Assembly: GCA_026898455.1 (NCBI GenBank)
Contig: JAPKLW010000155.1
Span: forward strand, 719,408 to 783,407
From: Plectranthus barbatus
Taxonomy: Eukaryota > Streptophyta > Magnoliopsida > Lamiales > Lamiaceae
Direction: 5' to 3'
Length of the DNA stretch: 64,000 nt
Shown piece by piece: positions 43,938 to 55,980 of this stretch. How positions within the stretch are numbered: the stretch's first letter is position 1; every line of letters starts with the position of its first letter. The notes under the pieces are model-generated. The model was not told the DNA's origin. It was given only the letters and a program-made list of their open reading frames with translations, and searched no databases. A program made the position numbers and the translations under genes.

Positions 43938-44175
43938 CAAAGCCAAACTTGTTACCAAAGGGTATGCACAATGTGAAGGGATCGACTTCGATGAAACCTT
44001 TTCCCCCGTAGCCAAACTGGACGCTATTCGGTTATTTCTTACTTATGCTGCATACCATGGATTCACGGTCTAGCAGATGGACTTGAAGAGTGCTTTTCTC
44101 AATAGCGAACTAAAGGAGAAAGTATATGTGGAGCAACCTCCTGGTTTCGAAGAAGGCAATCAAGTATACAAGCTA
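43938..44175 (+). pseudogene. RT core fragment of element A after B
   Basis: After the CAAAG duplication the frame reads AKLVTKGYAQCEGIDFDETF, then QMDLKSAFLNSELKEKVYVE (with a TAG just before the QMD block) and PPGFEEGNQVYKL, parallel to B's RT. Similarity stops at about 44175, mid-domain, marking the truncation of element A. Confidence 0.88.
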
Positions 44176-45505
44176 TGGACTTGTAAGAGGTTTATAGTGA
44201 GCTTGCATTTTTGTATTTACTCACACATGTATTCAATATAGGTGAATAATAGTTGTAAATAAATAAAATTATATGTGCACTATTTTGATTTTGATTCGAT
44301 AAAAAATTGTTTGAGCTTGTTTATAAAATGAGTCAAAATTCAGTTGCAATATGCAACTCTTGAGATCTTGAGCTAGCTTGTGAGCTAAATTAGTATGAAA
44401 TATAAAACTATTAAGTTTATAAATAAATAGTAATATAATTTAAGAGTAACCAGTATGATAAATCTTTGTAGTTATAATACAAAATTAAATTTAAATATGA
44501 ATATGATGTTCATTTTGGATATTTTTTATAAAAATAAACTATTTTAAATATAATCTAAATTTTGAAAGTTTGTTAAGCATCAACTAAGGCTCGATTAAAT
44601 TAGTGAACTTCAAAATACTCGATAAAAAACTTAAAACTCGATTCAATAATAAAATAAATCACACTCGACTCAACTTGATAGTGTTTGATTACACCCCTAT
44701 TTGTGAATGTTTATTTTACTAAAAAGAATAACCAACTGTTTATACAATAAATCAAGCTATAAAAACTAAGATGTTATGTTAGTACCTAATAAATGGCTGG
44801 AAAAGATTATCATAAATTATAAACTGTTAATTTTTTAAAATATATTACTTACTATATTATTAAAATATAAGCCAAACTATTAATCTTGCTTTAAATTTAT
44901 TACAATCTATTAATTTTATTTTAAATTTTTTACTATAACAGAAATTCAATTGACGTAGATTGTTGCTCAACACATAATCATGTACAAAAATATAGGCCAA
45001 CTAATAAATATATTACAAACAATTGTAATGTTCGCAACCTTTTGTCGCAGAAATTTCACTCCCATCATAGATACATAACAAAATAATAATTTGATATGTA
45101 TTTTAGACTGTTAATAATAATAATAATTGCAATATATTAAAAAATATAATTTATTTGAATCTTTACCTAACCGGTTTGAACTATCCCATGTGAGTTCCTT
45201 TTCTTGATTATCGCTTTATAATCCACAAATAGAAAGGTAATATATATTGGGCCTTGATTGATAAGATAAGGACTTGGCCCAATATCCATGATTGTAAAAG
45301 CTTATGCTTATGGCCCACTATTAATATCCAATAATGTCATGTGGTCCACTGAGAAGGGATTATAAATTTCGAGAAATGGGAGGTCACGAGTGTCGAGTTC
45401 AGTTTTGAATTATCATATTAGACAAACTACTATGATATACCTCTAAAAGACAAATTTGATGATTAAACGAAGGTTTATTATTTAATTCTTAAAAGGGTTT
45501 AGACA
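44176..45505. other. AT-rich sequence without recognisable genes
   Basis: No coding domain, LTR end or primer site was found. The segment 44290-44700 contains diverged GAGCTTG and CTCGA words and ends in TTTGATTACACCCCTAT, which resembles the terminus of a common plant DNA-transposon type, but no opposite end was found. Confidence 0.5.
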
Positions 45506-45644
45506 ATTTAAAACTAATCAGTTTATTAAAACGTATATAGTATAAGTCATTGAACAACAAAAAGTATATAGTAGAGTGTTCAATCACTTGTTCAACTATG
45601 AGAAATTAACCGATGATTGAATCGATTAATTCATTATATGAGCA
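45506..45644. repeat. 139-bp direct repeat flanking element F, left copy
   Basis: ATTTAAAACTAATCAGTTTA through TATATGAGCA directly abuts the 5' LTR of F. The right copy is at 62572-62710 with the same length and about five mismatches. Its right edge coincides exactly with the insertion point of F. Confidence 0.93.
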
Positions 45645-46062
45645 TGTTGAGCCCAAAATATTAATTCTCAAATTTTGTGTCAACTACTTGGCTTTGAACC
45701 GCGGGAAGAACCAGGAAGGTAGAGTATCTTTGTCGAAAGTAGCTGAGAAGACAATGACGAGTTGTCCGACTCCTTTATAGTTCAACGAAGATAGCCGACG
45801 AATGATCAGTAGATGGAGTGTCGGCTGTAACCAATCATTTAGCAACCAACCGGCAACCTTTATGGTAGTAATGCACTGTCGGCTTATCAACGCACTGTCG
45901 GCTTATCATTGATACAATTAAGTGTATTAAATGTCATAATGTAATCGTTAGATTGTCTTTTGGTATTTTGATATAAAAGAAAAAAGAGAGTAAGAAAAAG
46001 GCTCTCGTTTTGTTCATCATATATATTCCTATAAACAAACCGTAAAAACTCCACCATCAACA
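45645..46062 (+). repeat. 5' LTR of element F
   Basis: The 418-bp LTR starts TGTTGAGCCCAAAATATT and ends ATCAACA. It contains a 19-bp tandem duplication (GCACTGTCGGCTTATCAAC, 45873-45910) that is single in the 3' LTR. Confidence 0.9.
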
Positions 46063-46064
46063 AT

Positions 46065-46080
46065 TGGTACCGTCTGTGAG
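46065..46080 (+). other. Primer-binding site of element F
   Basis: TGGTACCGTCTGTGAG follows the LTR end by two bases and is a two-mismatch form of TGGCGCCGTCTGTGGG, the site usual in many Tat-lineage elements. Confidence 0.7.
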
Positions 46081-46150
46081 AAATCTAGGAAAGGGAACAT
46101 GATGGACAACAAAAGCCCGCAAGAATCACACGGGTCAGAAAAGTTAGAGA

Positions 46151-47053
46151 ATGGCAGAGTTTAAGATGACAATGAAAAAGATGTTGGAAGAGATGAATAA
46201 TCTGCGAGAAGAAAATTGCAGGGCTACTCTAGAGGCCGATCATCTTCGTGGGCAGCTGACTCAGTTTTACGAGCAGTATGATGAAGGAGAAAGCTAAAAT
46301 GAGGACGTGGAATCGCACCGCAGGCAGACTCATTGCTCCTCGAGCGAATCCCGAAGCACCCGCGTGACTCGCTCAAAATCGAGTGAAATTCAAAACAATG
46401 GGAAGATATGCACTTTGGAGAAGAAACTCGACAACAAGGTCAAGTTGTATGCCTCAATCCTTGGCGCGCCCATCCCGCCGCTAACGGTCACGCCCGACGG
46501 CTACAACGATACACCATTCGCACGTAGCATAGCCAAAGTCAGGCTACCTATACGGTTTACAATACCATTGGTCAAGCCCTACGATGGGACCACATACCCC
46601 GAAGAGTTCATCACGCTGTATAGGTTCTGAATGCACACGACCTCCATTCCGGAAGAAATAAAGGAGGCATGCATGTGCAAAAATTTTGGCGCGTGCCTGG
46701 AAGGACTCGCCATGCAGTGGTTCATGCACATCCCTAATGGTAGCATAACCTCATTCGCCGAACTTTATCGCCATTTCGTCGAAAAATTTTCTTCTAGTCG
46801 CCAAGCCCCAAAGAGATCAGATGACCTGTACTAAGTGATCCAGCATGATAGGGAGTCCCTCCAGGAATATTTGAGGGGCTTCAATGAACTCAAGGTTATG
46901 GTGCCAAATTGTTCGGAGGAAACTGCCATAACCACATTTAAAAATGGACTCAGGGCCGAATTCCCGCCTCTTCTGGAAGCTTGTGGAGTATCCTTGTACG
47001 GCCTTCACCGAAGTTCTTGCGAAGGAAGAAGTCTAAATTCGGAGGGAGATTGA
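46151..47053 (+). pseudogene. gag of element F
   Basis: It starts at the ATG of MAEFKMTMKKMLEEMNN (coil) and after a stop near 46297 continues at 46307-46630. The capsid domain shows PYDGTTYPEEFITLYRF, then FGACLEGLAMQWFMHIPNGS with SFAELYRHFVEKF (46631-46834), and LQEYLRGFNELKVMVPNCSE (46835 onwards), the standard Retrotrans_gag blocks. TGA and TAA stops divide it at 46628, 46832 and 47051 but the frame is kept, so these are simple substitutions. No zinc knuckle is readable afterwards. Confidence 0.82.
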
Positions 47054-48051
47054 AGCAAACCTCAGTCAACGAGAGAGAGGAAAGGCCCCAGCAACGAATT
47101 TAGAAAAGGGGAACGACTCCCGCACCGCGGGCCATTTTCAGCCGTACTAGCGCAACATGGAAAAGAGGTTTGCCAGAGTTCAAAATATCGGGCAGCCGCA
47201 ACCGTATAATCTACGGGTATATCCTATAATAGTGGTACGAGAAATGGAAAAGTTGGGGAACGCAACGAAATGACCGAAAAAGGTGCTGAGTGTGGGGCGG
47301 AATCCTCAGGGATTTTGCGCTTTCCACCATTGCTATGGACATACGACCATCCAATGTAGGGATTTCCTATGAGAAATTCGAAAGCTCTTAGATATGGGCC
47401 ACCTCAAGGAATTCCAAAACAAGCAAAACAGAGGCACCACTTGGAGGAGAAATGAGGCCAATGATAAAGGAGGGAAAATTCCAGCAGCTGGATCTAATAT
47501 GATTCTCATTCTAGATCCCCCGGAGGTTCGACGGACCGTAAATGTGATCCATGGTGGATGTGATAGTGCAGGGAATTCGAACACTTCTCGCAAAATATAT
47601 TGTCGCGAGGTAAGGGCCCTCAGCTTGGTGGTTCCAATACCCGTATTGTTGGAAACTATTACATTCGGACCGGAAGATTCAGTAGGCGTGCGCAGACCTC
47701 ATAACGATGCACTTGTTATAGAGCTCTTGATTGCTAACTATCATGTTTGACGAATCCTTGAAGACTCGGGTGCTTCGTCGAACCTTCTTTTTATCGGTGC
47801 CTTGCGAGGAATGGGAGTTTGGACAAAGAGCTGAGGCTGAGTCGGACACAACTCGTTGGCTTTAGTGGAGAGCTGCTCCACCCGATAGGCAAGATTACAC
47901 TGCCCGTTTTTGCCGAGGGAATGAATCTCGCAACTAAATTTCAAGTGGTGGACATAGAGTAATCCTACAACGCAATTGTCGGGAGGCCATGGATACATGA
48001 GTTAGAGATGGTCCCTTTGTCATTTCATCAAATGATAAAATTCCCGACGCC
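47054..48051 (+). pseudogene. gag tail and protease of element F
   Basis: After a degraded gag tail the protease appears near 47530-48000. HNDALVIELLIANYHV precedes a stop, followed by RILEDSGASSNLLF, which carries the aspartic Asp-Ser-Gly triad (about 47770). The frame then breaks at 47832; the later retropepsin block (IVGRPWIHE-like, near 47970-48000) is readable only in another frame. Confidence 0.65.
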
Positions 48052-49010
48052 TTGGGGGTGCGAGCAATCCAAGGGGAGCAGCATGCCTCAAGAGATTGCT
48101 ACGCAGTCATCCTGCGGACGATTGGTGCGCTTGAGGAAATAGAGGAGACCGAAGAAGTGGAGCTCGACGAGCTGGATCCAGTGAGGACGACTTACATGGG
48201 AAAGAATCTCACACAAGAAGCCAGGGGGCGTATACTGTAATTTCTTAAATCTCGGATCTCCATATTTTCATTTGAGCACAACAATATTTTGGGCATCAGT
48301 CTGGACGTGATTACACATTGCTTACAAGTGAATCCAAATGTTAAACCCATGGTGCAAAATAGACGTTGGTTCGCACCCGAGGGAAACGCTATCATAGCAG
48401 AACAGGTAGAGAACTTGCTTAATGTGGTATTCATTCGAGAGGTAAAGTATCCAGAATGGTTGGCTAATGTTGTGGTATTTAAAAAGAAAAATGGGAAGAA
48501 TAGGGTGTATGTGGATTACAGGGATCTGAATAAAGCATGCCCAAATGATCCTTTTCCAGTGTTGCATATAGACAAGCTCGTCGATGCCATTGCCAGACAA
48601 CGAATGATGATGTTCATGGATGCCTTTTTCGAATAGAATCAGATACTTATGTAGGTGCGAGACCAAGAAAAAATAGCCTTCATGACCAATCGGGGCATCT
48701 ATTGTTATAAAGTGATTCCTTTCGGTTGAAGAATGTTGGGTCGACGTACCAGAAATTGATGAATCGGAAGTTCAGCAAACAAATCGGGTGTACAATGGAG
48801 GTGTACATCGATGATATGTTAGTAAAGTCAGAACGAGAAGAGGACCATCTGGAGCACTTATCAGAAGCATTCGATGTCTTAGATAGGTATGTGATGAAAC
48901 TGAATCCAACGAAGTGCTTGTTCGGAGTAACCTCAGGGAGATTCCTTGGTTATGTCATTAGTAGGAGGGGAATCGAAGCGGACCCGAGGCATATATGAGC
49001 TATTCAAAAT
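48052..49010 (+). pseudogene. Reverse transcriptase of element F
   Basis: Conserved gypsy blocks are VENLLNVVFIREVKYPEWLA, VVVFKKKNGKNRVYVDYRDL, NKACPNDPFPVLHIDKLVDA (48409-48605) and, after stops near 48634-48730, the catalytic YIDDMLVKS (about 48802-48828) with LNPTKCLFGVTSGRFLGYVI. Frame changes and stops lie between 48634 and 48730, so the palm is split. Confidence 0.88.
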
Positions 49011-49496
49011 ATCTAACCGCCGTCGAACATAAAGGATCTACAAAATATGATTGGGAAATTTGCCGCCGCCAGCCGGTTCGTCTCTCGGTATTCGGATTGT
49101 ACGAGAAACCTTTTTCAATTGTTGAAAAAGGCAAGGAATTTTGAATGGAATAGGGATTGCGACGAATCCCTAGGGCAACTGTAGTCATACCTCTCGGCAC
49201 CCCCCGTTATGTCAAAGCCGAAGAAGGGTGAGTTATAACAACTATATTTGGCGGTGTCCGAACTAGCAGTCAATAGCATCCTAGTTCGAGAAGAGGGAGG
49301 TTCCCAACATCCAGTATATTATATGAGTAGGACCCTGCTCGATGATGAAACCCTGTATTCGTCGTTGGAGAAATTGGTTCTGGCATTGGTAATGTCCTCA
49401 TGGAAGCTCAGACCGTACTTCGAATGCCATGAAATTGCGGTGACCACGAGCTTTCCAATCCGTAGTATCCTGGTCAAACCAAATATCTTCGGATGA
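49011..49496 (+). pseudogene. First RNase H domain of element F
   Basis: The part readable is YLAVSELAVNSILVREEGGS (written here from 49242) followed by PVYYMSRTLLDDETLYSSLE and KLVLALVMSSWKLRPYFECH, the usual C-terminal half of gypsy RNase H. The N-terminal half between 49011 and 49240 is frameshifted. Confidence 0.75.
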
Positions 49497-50045
49497 TTGA
49501 TGAAATGGGTCGTCGAACAAGGGGGCTATGGATTAAAATTTCTACCCAGAACAACAATAAAGAGTAAGATCTTGGCAGGATTCATAGCGGAGTATACACC
49601 GGAACTCCACTTGCAAGCCGAGATTGAAACTACTTCAGAAGCTATCGAACCTATGCAGTTCTGGAATCTGTCGATCGACGGTTCCAGTAACTCCAAGGGG
49701 GCTGGAGCTGGGATCTTGTTAATATCTCCCGAAGGCTTGAAGATTGAAAGAGCCGTACATTTCGATTTCAAAACCACGAATAATGAAGCTGAGTATGAAG
49801 CCCTTGTAGTAGGCTTGCGCTTGGCGGCATCACTGAAGATCAAGAGGCTGAATATCAAAACAAACTCTCAACTCATTGTGGGACAGCTTCAGGGGGACTT
49901 TAAGACTAAGGACCCCCGAATGATGGCATACCATGGGTTGATGAGGCAATTGTTGGATATGTTTGTCAAAGTCACAATGAGGCACGTCCCTTGAGAGGAG
50001 AATGAGCGTGCTGACGCCTTGGCAGGGTTCGCGGCATCTACAAGT
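49497..50045 (+). pseudogene. Second (archaeal-type) RNase H domain of element F
   Basis: WNLSIDGSSNSKGAGAGILL (catalytic Asp) and the later NNEAEYEALVVGLRLAASLK block with the catalytic Glu, followed by LIVGQLQGDFKTKD, are the signature of the extra RNase H domain found only in Tat-lineage gypsy elements. The frame is open to a TGA at 49992-49994, directly before ENERADALAGFAAS, the end of the domain. This domain is the main reason for the lineage call. Confidence 0.88.
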
Positions 50046-50099
50046 ACCTGTACCCCTAGATTAGTGTCGATAATCACAGCACTGTGGCTTGCAATACAA

Positions 50100-50942
50100 G
50101 TCGATGAAAGCCCAGAGCGGCAGTGAGAATTGTTGCTAGTAGATGAAGGATCTCCATCATGGATGGCGCCATTCGTCAAATATCTCAAGAATGGGACACT
50201 GCCAGAATCTAGAGTTGACGCAGCAAGGTTGGCACGACGGGCCGCGAGGTTCATGTTGCTGGATAATGTGTTGTATAAAAGGTCATTCGAAGGTCCGTTG
50301 TTGAAGTACGTCGGGGAAAATGAGGTCCGATCTATGTTGGAAGAAGTACACTCCGGCAGTTGCGAAAATCATGCAGGGCCGAGGAGTTTGGCACATCGAT
50401 TGACCTCCGTCGAGTTCTTTTGGTCAACATTAAGGAAGGATGCTAAGGACATGGTCTGGAAGGGCGATGACTGCCAAAGGTTCGCGGTAATAGCCCACTC
50501 TAAGGTAGAAATGCTTCACGCAAACGTACCACCATGGCCATTTCACAGGTGGGGCCTTGACATCGTCGGACAGTTGCCTAAGGCAATCGGGGGAAAGCAG
50601 TATATTCTGATGGCAACCGACTCATTCACCAAGTGGGTAGAAGCAGAACCCTTGGTACAAGTTCGGCATACAGAAGTTATTAAGTAATTCTGGAAACATC
50701 TAATATGCTGCTTCGGCCTCCCACGAGAAATAATCAGTGACAATGGAAGGCAGTTCGTGAGCAGGAAGTTCAAGGCATACTGTGAGGAACTGGTGGTTCG
50801 TCTACTCTTTTTTCGATGCCTAGATATCCAGAAGCTAACGGCCTAGCAGAATCGACGAACAAAACTGTTATGAACATCCTAAAAAAGAAGCTTGAAGCAG
50901 CTAAAAGAGCTTTGGTTGAAGAACTGCCAGCAGTTCTTTGGT
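50100..50942 (+). pseudogene. Integrase of element F, N-terminal part
   Basis: The zinc-binding region has HSGSCENHAG and a CQRFA motif, though the first Cys of the CxxC pair is missing. The core has HRWGLDIVGQLPKAIGGKQY (first Asp of DDE), DSFTKWVEAEPL and, after a stop at 50685, GLPREIISDNGRQF (second Asp). Stops and frameshifts increase towards 50940. The gene is cut at 50942 by element G and continues at 57351. Confidence 0.87.
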
Positions 50943-52300
50943 TGATAACTCTCCTAAAGAGTTATCTTTTGATTCCTTCATATGAACTTTAGGTGTTGTC
51001 TTGAATAAGATTATTATTAATCAAAGTCATTTTTTGTTGTTTTTACATCTTTTCAAATAGGTCATGTTATTTTAACTAATGCATGCATTAATAATTTTTT
51101 GCAAGCTATTGGTGAAGTTTTGATCAGGTTCAGGATGCTAGAGCTTTCCTGTCGCATGATGGTTAGAAGCTATGCTTGAGCTTGCGAGATGCATGGACAG
51201 AAAGAAGAGGATTTTCTCTCTCCGGGACCATCTGAAGACAAAGATAAAGCCCCTATTTGATCTTGTCTACTGGGAGGACAGGTGTCGCAATGGGAGCCGA
51301 ACTCTTGTCTGGAGAGAACTATGACATTTCTACACGTGGATGCATCCTAGAGAAGAGAAAGAGATCAACGGTGTTTGGAGGAGATGCAAAAAGTATAAAC
51401 CAAGGAGGATTGGACACACAACAATAGAACACTTCAGAACACACGAGTGGAGAGAACACGGGGAGATTGAGCAACAACTTGAAGGAGAAGCCATTGGAGC
51501 GAGAGGGATCATCACCGATTGTTTGATTTTAGATTTTGAGTTGTATTTGATGATGAATGATTTTCTATTTCTTTCTATGTCTTTTGCAAGTATGAGCTAA
51601 CTTTATTTAACACTTGGGTTGTGGGAACAATTCACTTTCACTGGATTAAATGTTAGAACCATGTTTTGCATGACTGAACTTCTCTTCGATCTTGTTTATA
51701 CACATTTCTTGAGCACGACAGTGGATAGAAACATATCACTTATGGAGACCGAAAGGTAAAATAGGCCGAGGAGATCGTAGACAACTGTGTTAATCTCATA
51801 GGCAATTAAGATAATTCAACTTAAGAGGACTGGATTCATTGGTGTCATCACTTGAATACTGTGGTAGGCATAGACATATGAAACCCGGTAGGACAGTGTA
51901 GATCTAGTGGGACGACAGTTTGCTAGGCAGGTTAAGAAAAATTCTAAGGTTCAGTTGCATGCTAGACAGAAGCTCTAGAATATAAGAAAGCAAAAGTGAA
52001 TTGTATTCTATGACCGAGTGTGCCTTCTTTATTATTTGTGAACCAGTTTACAAGCTATATGTTTTTTCTGTGGAACGAGGAAGTATTACTAATTTTAGTT
52101 TTGTTTGGAATTATAGTTTATGCATATTTATGTCTTGAGTAGAAGTTAGTCACAAACACCCCTTCGTTCACAAACAATTCTCAGTGCACGATTTAGAAAC
52201 TCACTCCCTTGGGTTCGATATCTGGTCTCACTAGAGTGTATTACTTGTAGATTGCATATACTTGCACATTGGTTCTTTAGTCACACTAAAGCACACAACA
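50943..52300 (+). repeat. 5' LTR of element G
   Basis: The 1358-bp LTR starts TGATAACTCTCCTAAAGAGT and ends GCACACAACA. Positions 51207-52300 match 56250-57345 closely. The frame at 51340-51600 recurs at 56385-56645 only because it lies in the LTR. Confidence 0.92.
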
Positions 52301-52305
52301 AACTT

Positions 52306-52326
52306 TTGGCGTCGTTGCCGGGGAGT
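52306..52326 (+). other. Primer-binding site of element G (Asp-tRNA type)
   Basis: TGGCGTCGTTGCCGGGGAGT follows the 5' LTR within a few bases and has one mismatch to the canonical Athila/Tat site. Confidence 0.85.
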
Positions 52327-52438
52327 GATTAAATTCAAATCTGAATGCTTTTGAATTGTTTGATTATTATATTATATAATCTGACCTGAATGCTTTTGGA
52401 AACTAATCATTTTATTTATGCAGGGGGGTCAGTAGTTT

Positions 52439-53757
52439 ATGAGTGACAAGATTGTACGAGAAATATTTCCATTTGATCCAGAAATTGAAAGAACCTTCAA
52501 GAAAAACAGGAGGAAACAGAAGATTAAGAAAATGGCTGAAGAAAATCCGGAAAGGAATGTTGATGAAAAGGATAAAGTGATCAGGACATGTATGGCACCC
52601 AAGTTCAGTGATTTTGATCCAGGGGTGGTAAGACCTGAGGTGCTAGCACAGCATTTTGAGTTAAAACCGGTTATGTTTCAGATGTTGCAAAGTTTGGGGC
52701 AGTTCAGTGGACAAGCTACAGAGGATCCCCATCTACATTTGAGATCTTTTCTGGAGAGATTTGTGATAACTTCAAACTGCAAGGAGTAACACCTGAAGCT
52801 TTGAGGATGCGATTATTTCCCTTCTCTTTAAGGGATAGTGCCAAGACTTGGCTCACCAATCTGACACCCGGATCTGTGACAGCTTGGAATGAGCTAGCAG
52901 AGACTTTCTTGATGAAGTACTTTCCTCCTACCAGGAATGCTAGGTGCAGAAATGCACTCATGTCTTTTAGGCAAGATGATGAATCGGTTAGCGAAGCATG
53001 GGAAAGGTATAAAGAATTGTTAAGAAGATGTCCAAATCATGGGATACCCTATGGTATCCAGATAGAGATTTTCTACAATGGATTAACTGGAAATTCAAGG
53101 ATGATGATTGATGCTACTGCAGGAGGGCTTTGTTGGATAAGACATATAATGAGGCATGTGAAATTTTTGATAAGGTGGCTGCAAATAACTATCTGTGGGC
53201 AAATTCCAGGGCAGCAGCTATCACTACTCCAAAAGTTGCAGGGGTTCTGGAAGTTGATCCTATAAAAGCTCTCACTGCACAAATGGAAGCCTTCGGAGCA
53301 ACCATGAAGAATATTGAGAAGAATATCAGTCAAGCAATGGTTCCTTCAATGCCAACAGAAACTGCAATGGTTTTAAGTTGCATCTACTGTGGAGAAGGTC
53401 ATCAGTTTGAGGAATGCCCTTCAAACCCAGCATCTATTTGTTACATGGGAAACAAACCTCAACAATACCAGGGAAACAATAATCCTTATTCTAATAACTA
53501 CAATGCAGAATGGAGGAACCATCCCTATTTTTCATGGTCTGGGCAAGGAAATCAGAATGCTAGAGCACGAGACCAGCATGGCATTTTCAACAAAGGAGGG
53601 TACAATCAACAGCAGTATAACCAACAACAGAACAGTCAACAATAAAGTAATCAACAACAGGGTTTTGGAAGCACCACCTCAGAAACCTGAGAAAACCATT
53701 GAAGAGATGATGAAAGAGTTCATGGCTAAGAATGAAGTGAGGCTGAAAAGTTAGAAT
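52439..53757 (+). pseudogene. gag of element G
   Basis: Gag reads in three frames: 52439-52789 (FELKPVMFQMLQSLGQFSGQ), 52801-53140 (LRLFPFSLRDSAKTWL-like block, FLMKYFPPTRNARCRNALMS, SEAWERYKELLRRCPNHGIP) and 53130-53645 with a zinc knuckle CIYCGEGHQFEEC at about 53380-53418 and an Asn/Gln/Tyr-rich tail. Blocks match Athila gag and the gag of D. Frameshifts near 52790 and 53130 and a CAA-to-TAA type stop at 53643 inactivate it. Confidence 0.87.
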
Positions 53758-54960
53758 GCTTTAATACAAAGTCAAGCCTCTTCTCTGAGAAATCTAGAGG
53801 TTCAAATGGGCCAATTAGCCAATGATATTAGGAACAGACCACAGGGAAGTTTACCTAGCAATACAGAGAATCCTAGAGGGGGAAATGAGCAGTGTAAGGT
53901 GGTGACCTTGAGGACTGGAAAGCAGATTGAAGAGAGACCAAGTGAAGTACAGCAAAAAGAGGTGGAATCACCTGAAAAAGAGGATCAGGCTGGAGCCAAA
54001 ATACAAAGAGAAGGGAAAGCTCCTATTAAGGAGGTTTATCCCTCAGTCAATGATGAGTTGATAACTCAGGAAAAGCAAACCAAAATCCCTGAGGAAAATG
54101 CGCTTAATAGCAAGAGGAAATCTGTGGAAGATGATTACAATCTGCCTCAGCCACCATTCCCTATCAGATTCAAGACACAGAAAGAAGAGGAGCAATTCAA
54201 AAAGTTTTTGGATATGCTTAAACAAATCCACATCAATGTACCTTTGGTGGAATCATTGGAACAAATGCCAACTTATGTTAAATTTCTGAAGGACATTCCG
54301 ACTAAAAAGAAAAGGTTGAAGGAGTTTGAGACTGTATCCTTATTTGAGGAAGTTAGTTGGCCATTGAGAAGGCAGATCCCAGCAAAGCTAAAGGATTCAG
54401 GGAGTTTCACCATCCCCTGTTCAATTGGAGGAAGGGATGTAGGAAGAGCACTCTGTGATCTGGGAGCCAGTGTGATTAATGCCACTGTCAATCTTCAAGA
54501 AGTTGGGCATAGGAGGAGTAAGACCAACAACTATTACCTTGGAACTTGCAGATAGGTCAACTGTGCACCCAGAAGGAAAAATTGAAGATGTGCTGGTTAG
54601 GGTGGATAAGTTTATCTTCCCTGCACACTTTATTATTTTGGATTATGAAGCTGACAGAGAGGTGCCAATTATTCTGGGAAGACCCTTTTTAGCTACGGGC
54701 AGGACACTGATTGATGTAGAAAAGGGAGAGTTGATCATGAGGGTCCATGAAGAACAGGCTACTTTTAACCTGTATAATACTATGAAGTTACCAGATGAAT
54801 CGGAAGATTTCTTCACAATTGGAATATTGGAGTCACTAATAGAGGAACATATTGAAGATCAGCAGCACGAAGAATGTGAGAATGAGGAAATGTCTAATGC
54901 AAATGTTGTAGCATGGGTAGAGCATGGTGCAAAGTTTGGGGGGTACAAACCAAATTTTGA
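53758..54960 (+). pseudogene. gag-pol linker and protease of element G
   Basis: The linker (53806-54400, lysine/glutamate-rich) ends in PFPIRFKTQKEEEQFKKFLD and the block SLFEEVSWPLRRQIPAKLKD typical of Athila elements. The protease motif is GRALCDLGASV (about 54444-54476), the usual Athila form with DLG for DSG, then a frameshift near 54480 leads to MPLSIFKKLGIGGVRPTTIT and VPIILGRPFLATGRTLIDVE (to about 54720). Confidence 0.87.
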
Positions 54961-55980
54961 ATCACTGGATCTCGTGAATAGGGAACAAAAGGAACCAAAG
55001 TCTTCCCTTGAAGAACCCCCTGAACTAGTATTTAAGCCTTTGCCAAATCACCTGAAATATGTTTATTTGGGTGAAGCAGACACCTTACCAGTGATAATTG
55101 CTTCGAATTTGAAAGAAGAGGATGAACATAGGTTGATGCATATGCTTAAGAAACACAAACGGGCAATTGGATGGACTATATTAGATATTAAGGGAATCAG
55201 CCCTACAAATTGTATGCATAAGATACTGATAGAAGATGGAAGTAAGAATTCAGTGCAGCCACAGAGAAGACTCAATCCCAACATGAAGGAGGTTGTGAAG
55301 AAAGAGATAATCAAATGGTTGGATGCAGGAATCATATTTCCCATATCAAACAGCTCATGGGTGAGTCCAGTGCAGTGTGTACCCAAGAAAGGAGGAGTTA
55401 CTGTTGTTCAGAATGAGAAGAATGAGATGATAGCTACAAGGACAGTTTCTAGATGGAGGATTTGCATAGACTAAAGGAAGTTAAATGATGCCACCAGAAA
55501 GGATCACTTTCCATTGCCCTTTGTAGATCAGATGCTGGACAGGTTGGCTGGTCAGGACTATTATTGTTTCTTAGATAGGTATTCTGGTTACCATCAGATA
55601 GCAATAGCCCCAGAGCATCAGAGCTTAACTACCTTCACCTGTCCTTATGGCACATTTACATTTAGAAGGATGTCATTCGGCCTTTGTAATGCTCCAGAAA
55701 CTTTCCAGCGTTGCATGATCTCAATATTTTCTGAAATTATTGAGAATGGATTAGAGGTGTTTATTGATGACTTCTCAGTCTTTGGAAGAGACTTTAACAC
55801 TTGATTAGGAAACCCAGAAAAGGTTTTGCAGCTTTGTGAGAAGTCACAGCTGGTCTTAAATTGGGAAAAATGTTGCTTCATGGTGCAGCAGGGGGTAGTA
55901 CGAGGGCATTAGATTTCAAGCAAGGGCATTGAAGTTCACCCTGCAAAAATTGAAGTCATTGACAAGATGCCAATTCCAAA
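54961..55980 (+). pseudogene. Reverse transcriptase of element G
   Basis: The RT is almost continuous from the protease frame. It contains HKRAIGWTILDIKGISPTNC, WLDAGIIFPISNSSWVSPVQ, WRICID followed by a TAA where a Tyr codon is usual, DHFPLPFVDQMLDRLAGQDY, FTCPYGTFTFRRMSFGLCNA and the catalytic FIDDFSVFG (about 55760-55786). A second stop follows at 55802. Only a few substitutions separate it from an open gene. Confidence 0.9.

Larger units (their letters stand above)
1231..44175 (+). mobile_element. Copia element A, truncated host of nested insertions
   Basis: This is the outermost copia element. Its own sequence is 1231-5394, 6799-6880 and 43943-44175; the rest is inserted DNA (S1 and B). 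Order is LTR, primer site, gag, integrase, reverse transcriptase, which is the copia order. When S1 and B are removed with one TSD copy each, the RT frame reads straight through both junctions and aligns with the RT of element B. The copy stops abruptly at about 44175 within RT, so the rest of RT, RNase H and the 3' LTR are gone. It has many stops and frameshifts and is clearly dead and older than B. Confidence 0.85.

Noticed and set aside
44290..44705. DNA transposon (MITE) ending in GATTACACCCCTAT
   Set aside because: Only one possible end was seen; no matching inverted end or target duplication could be found to the left.
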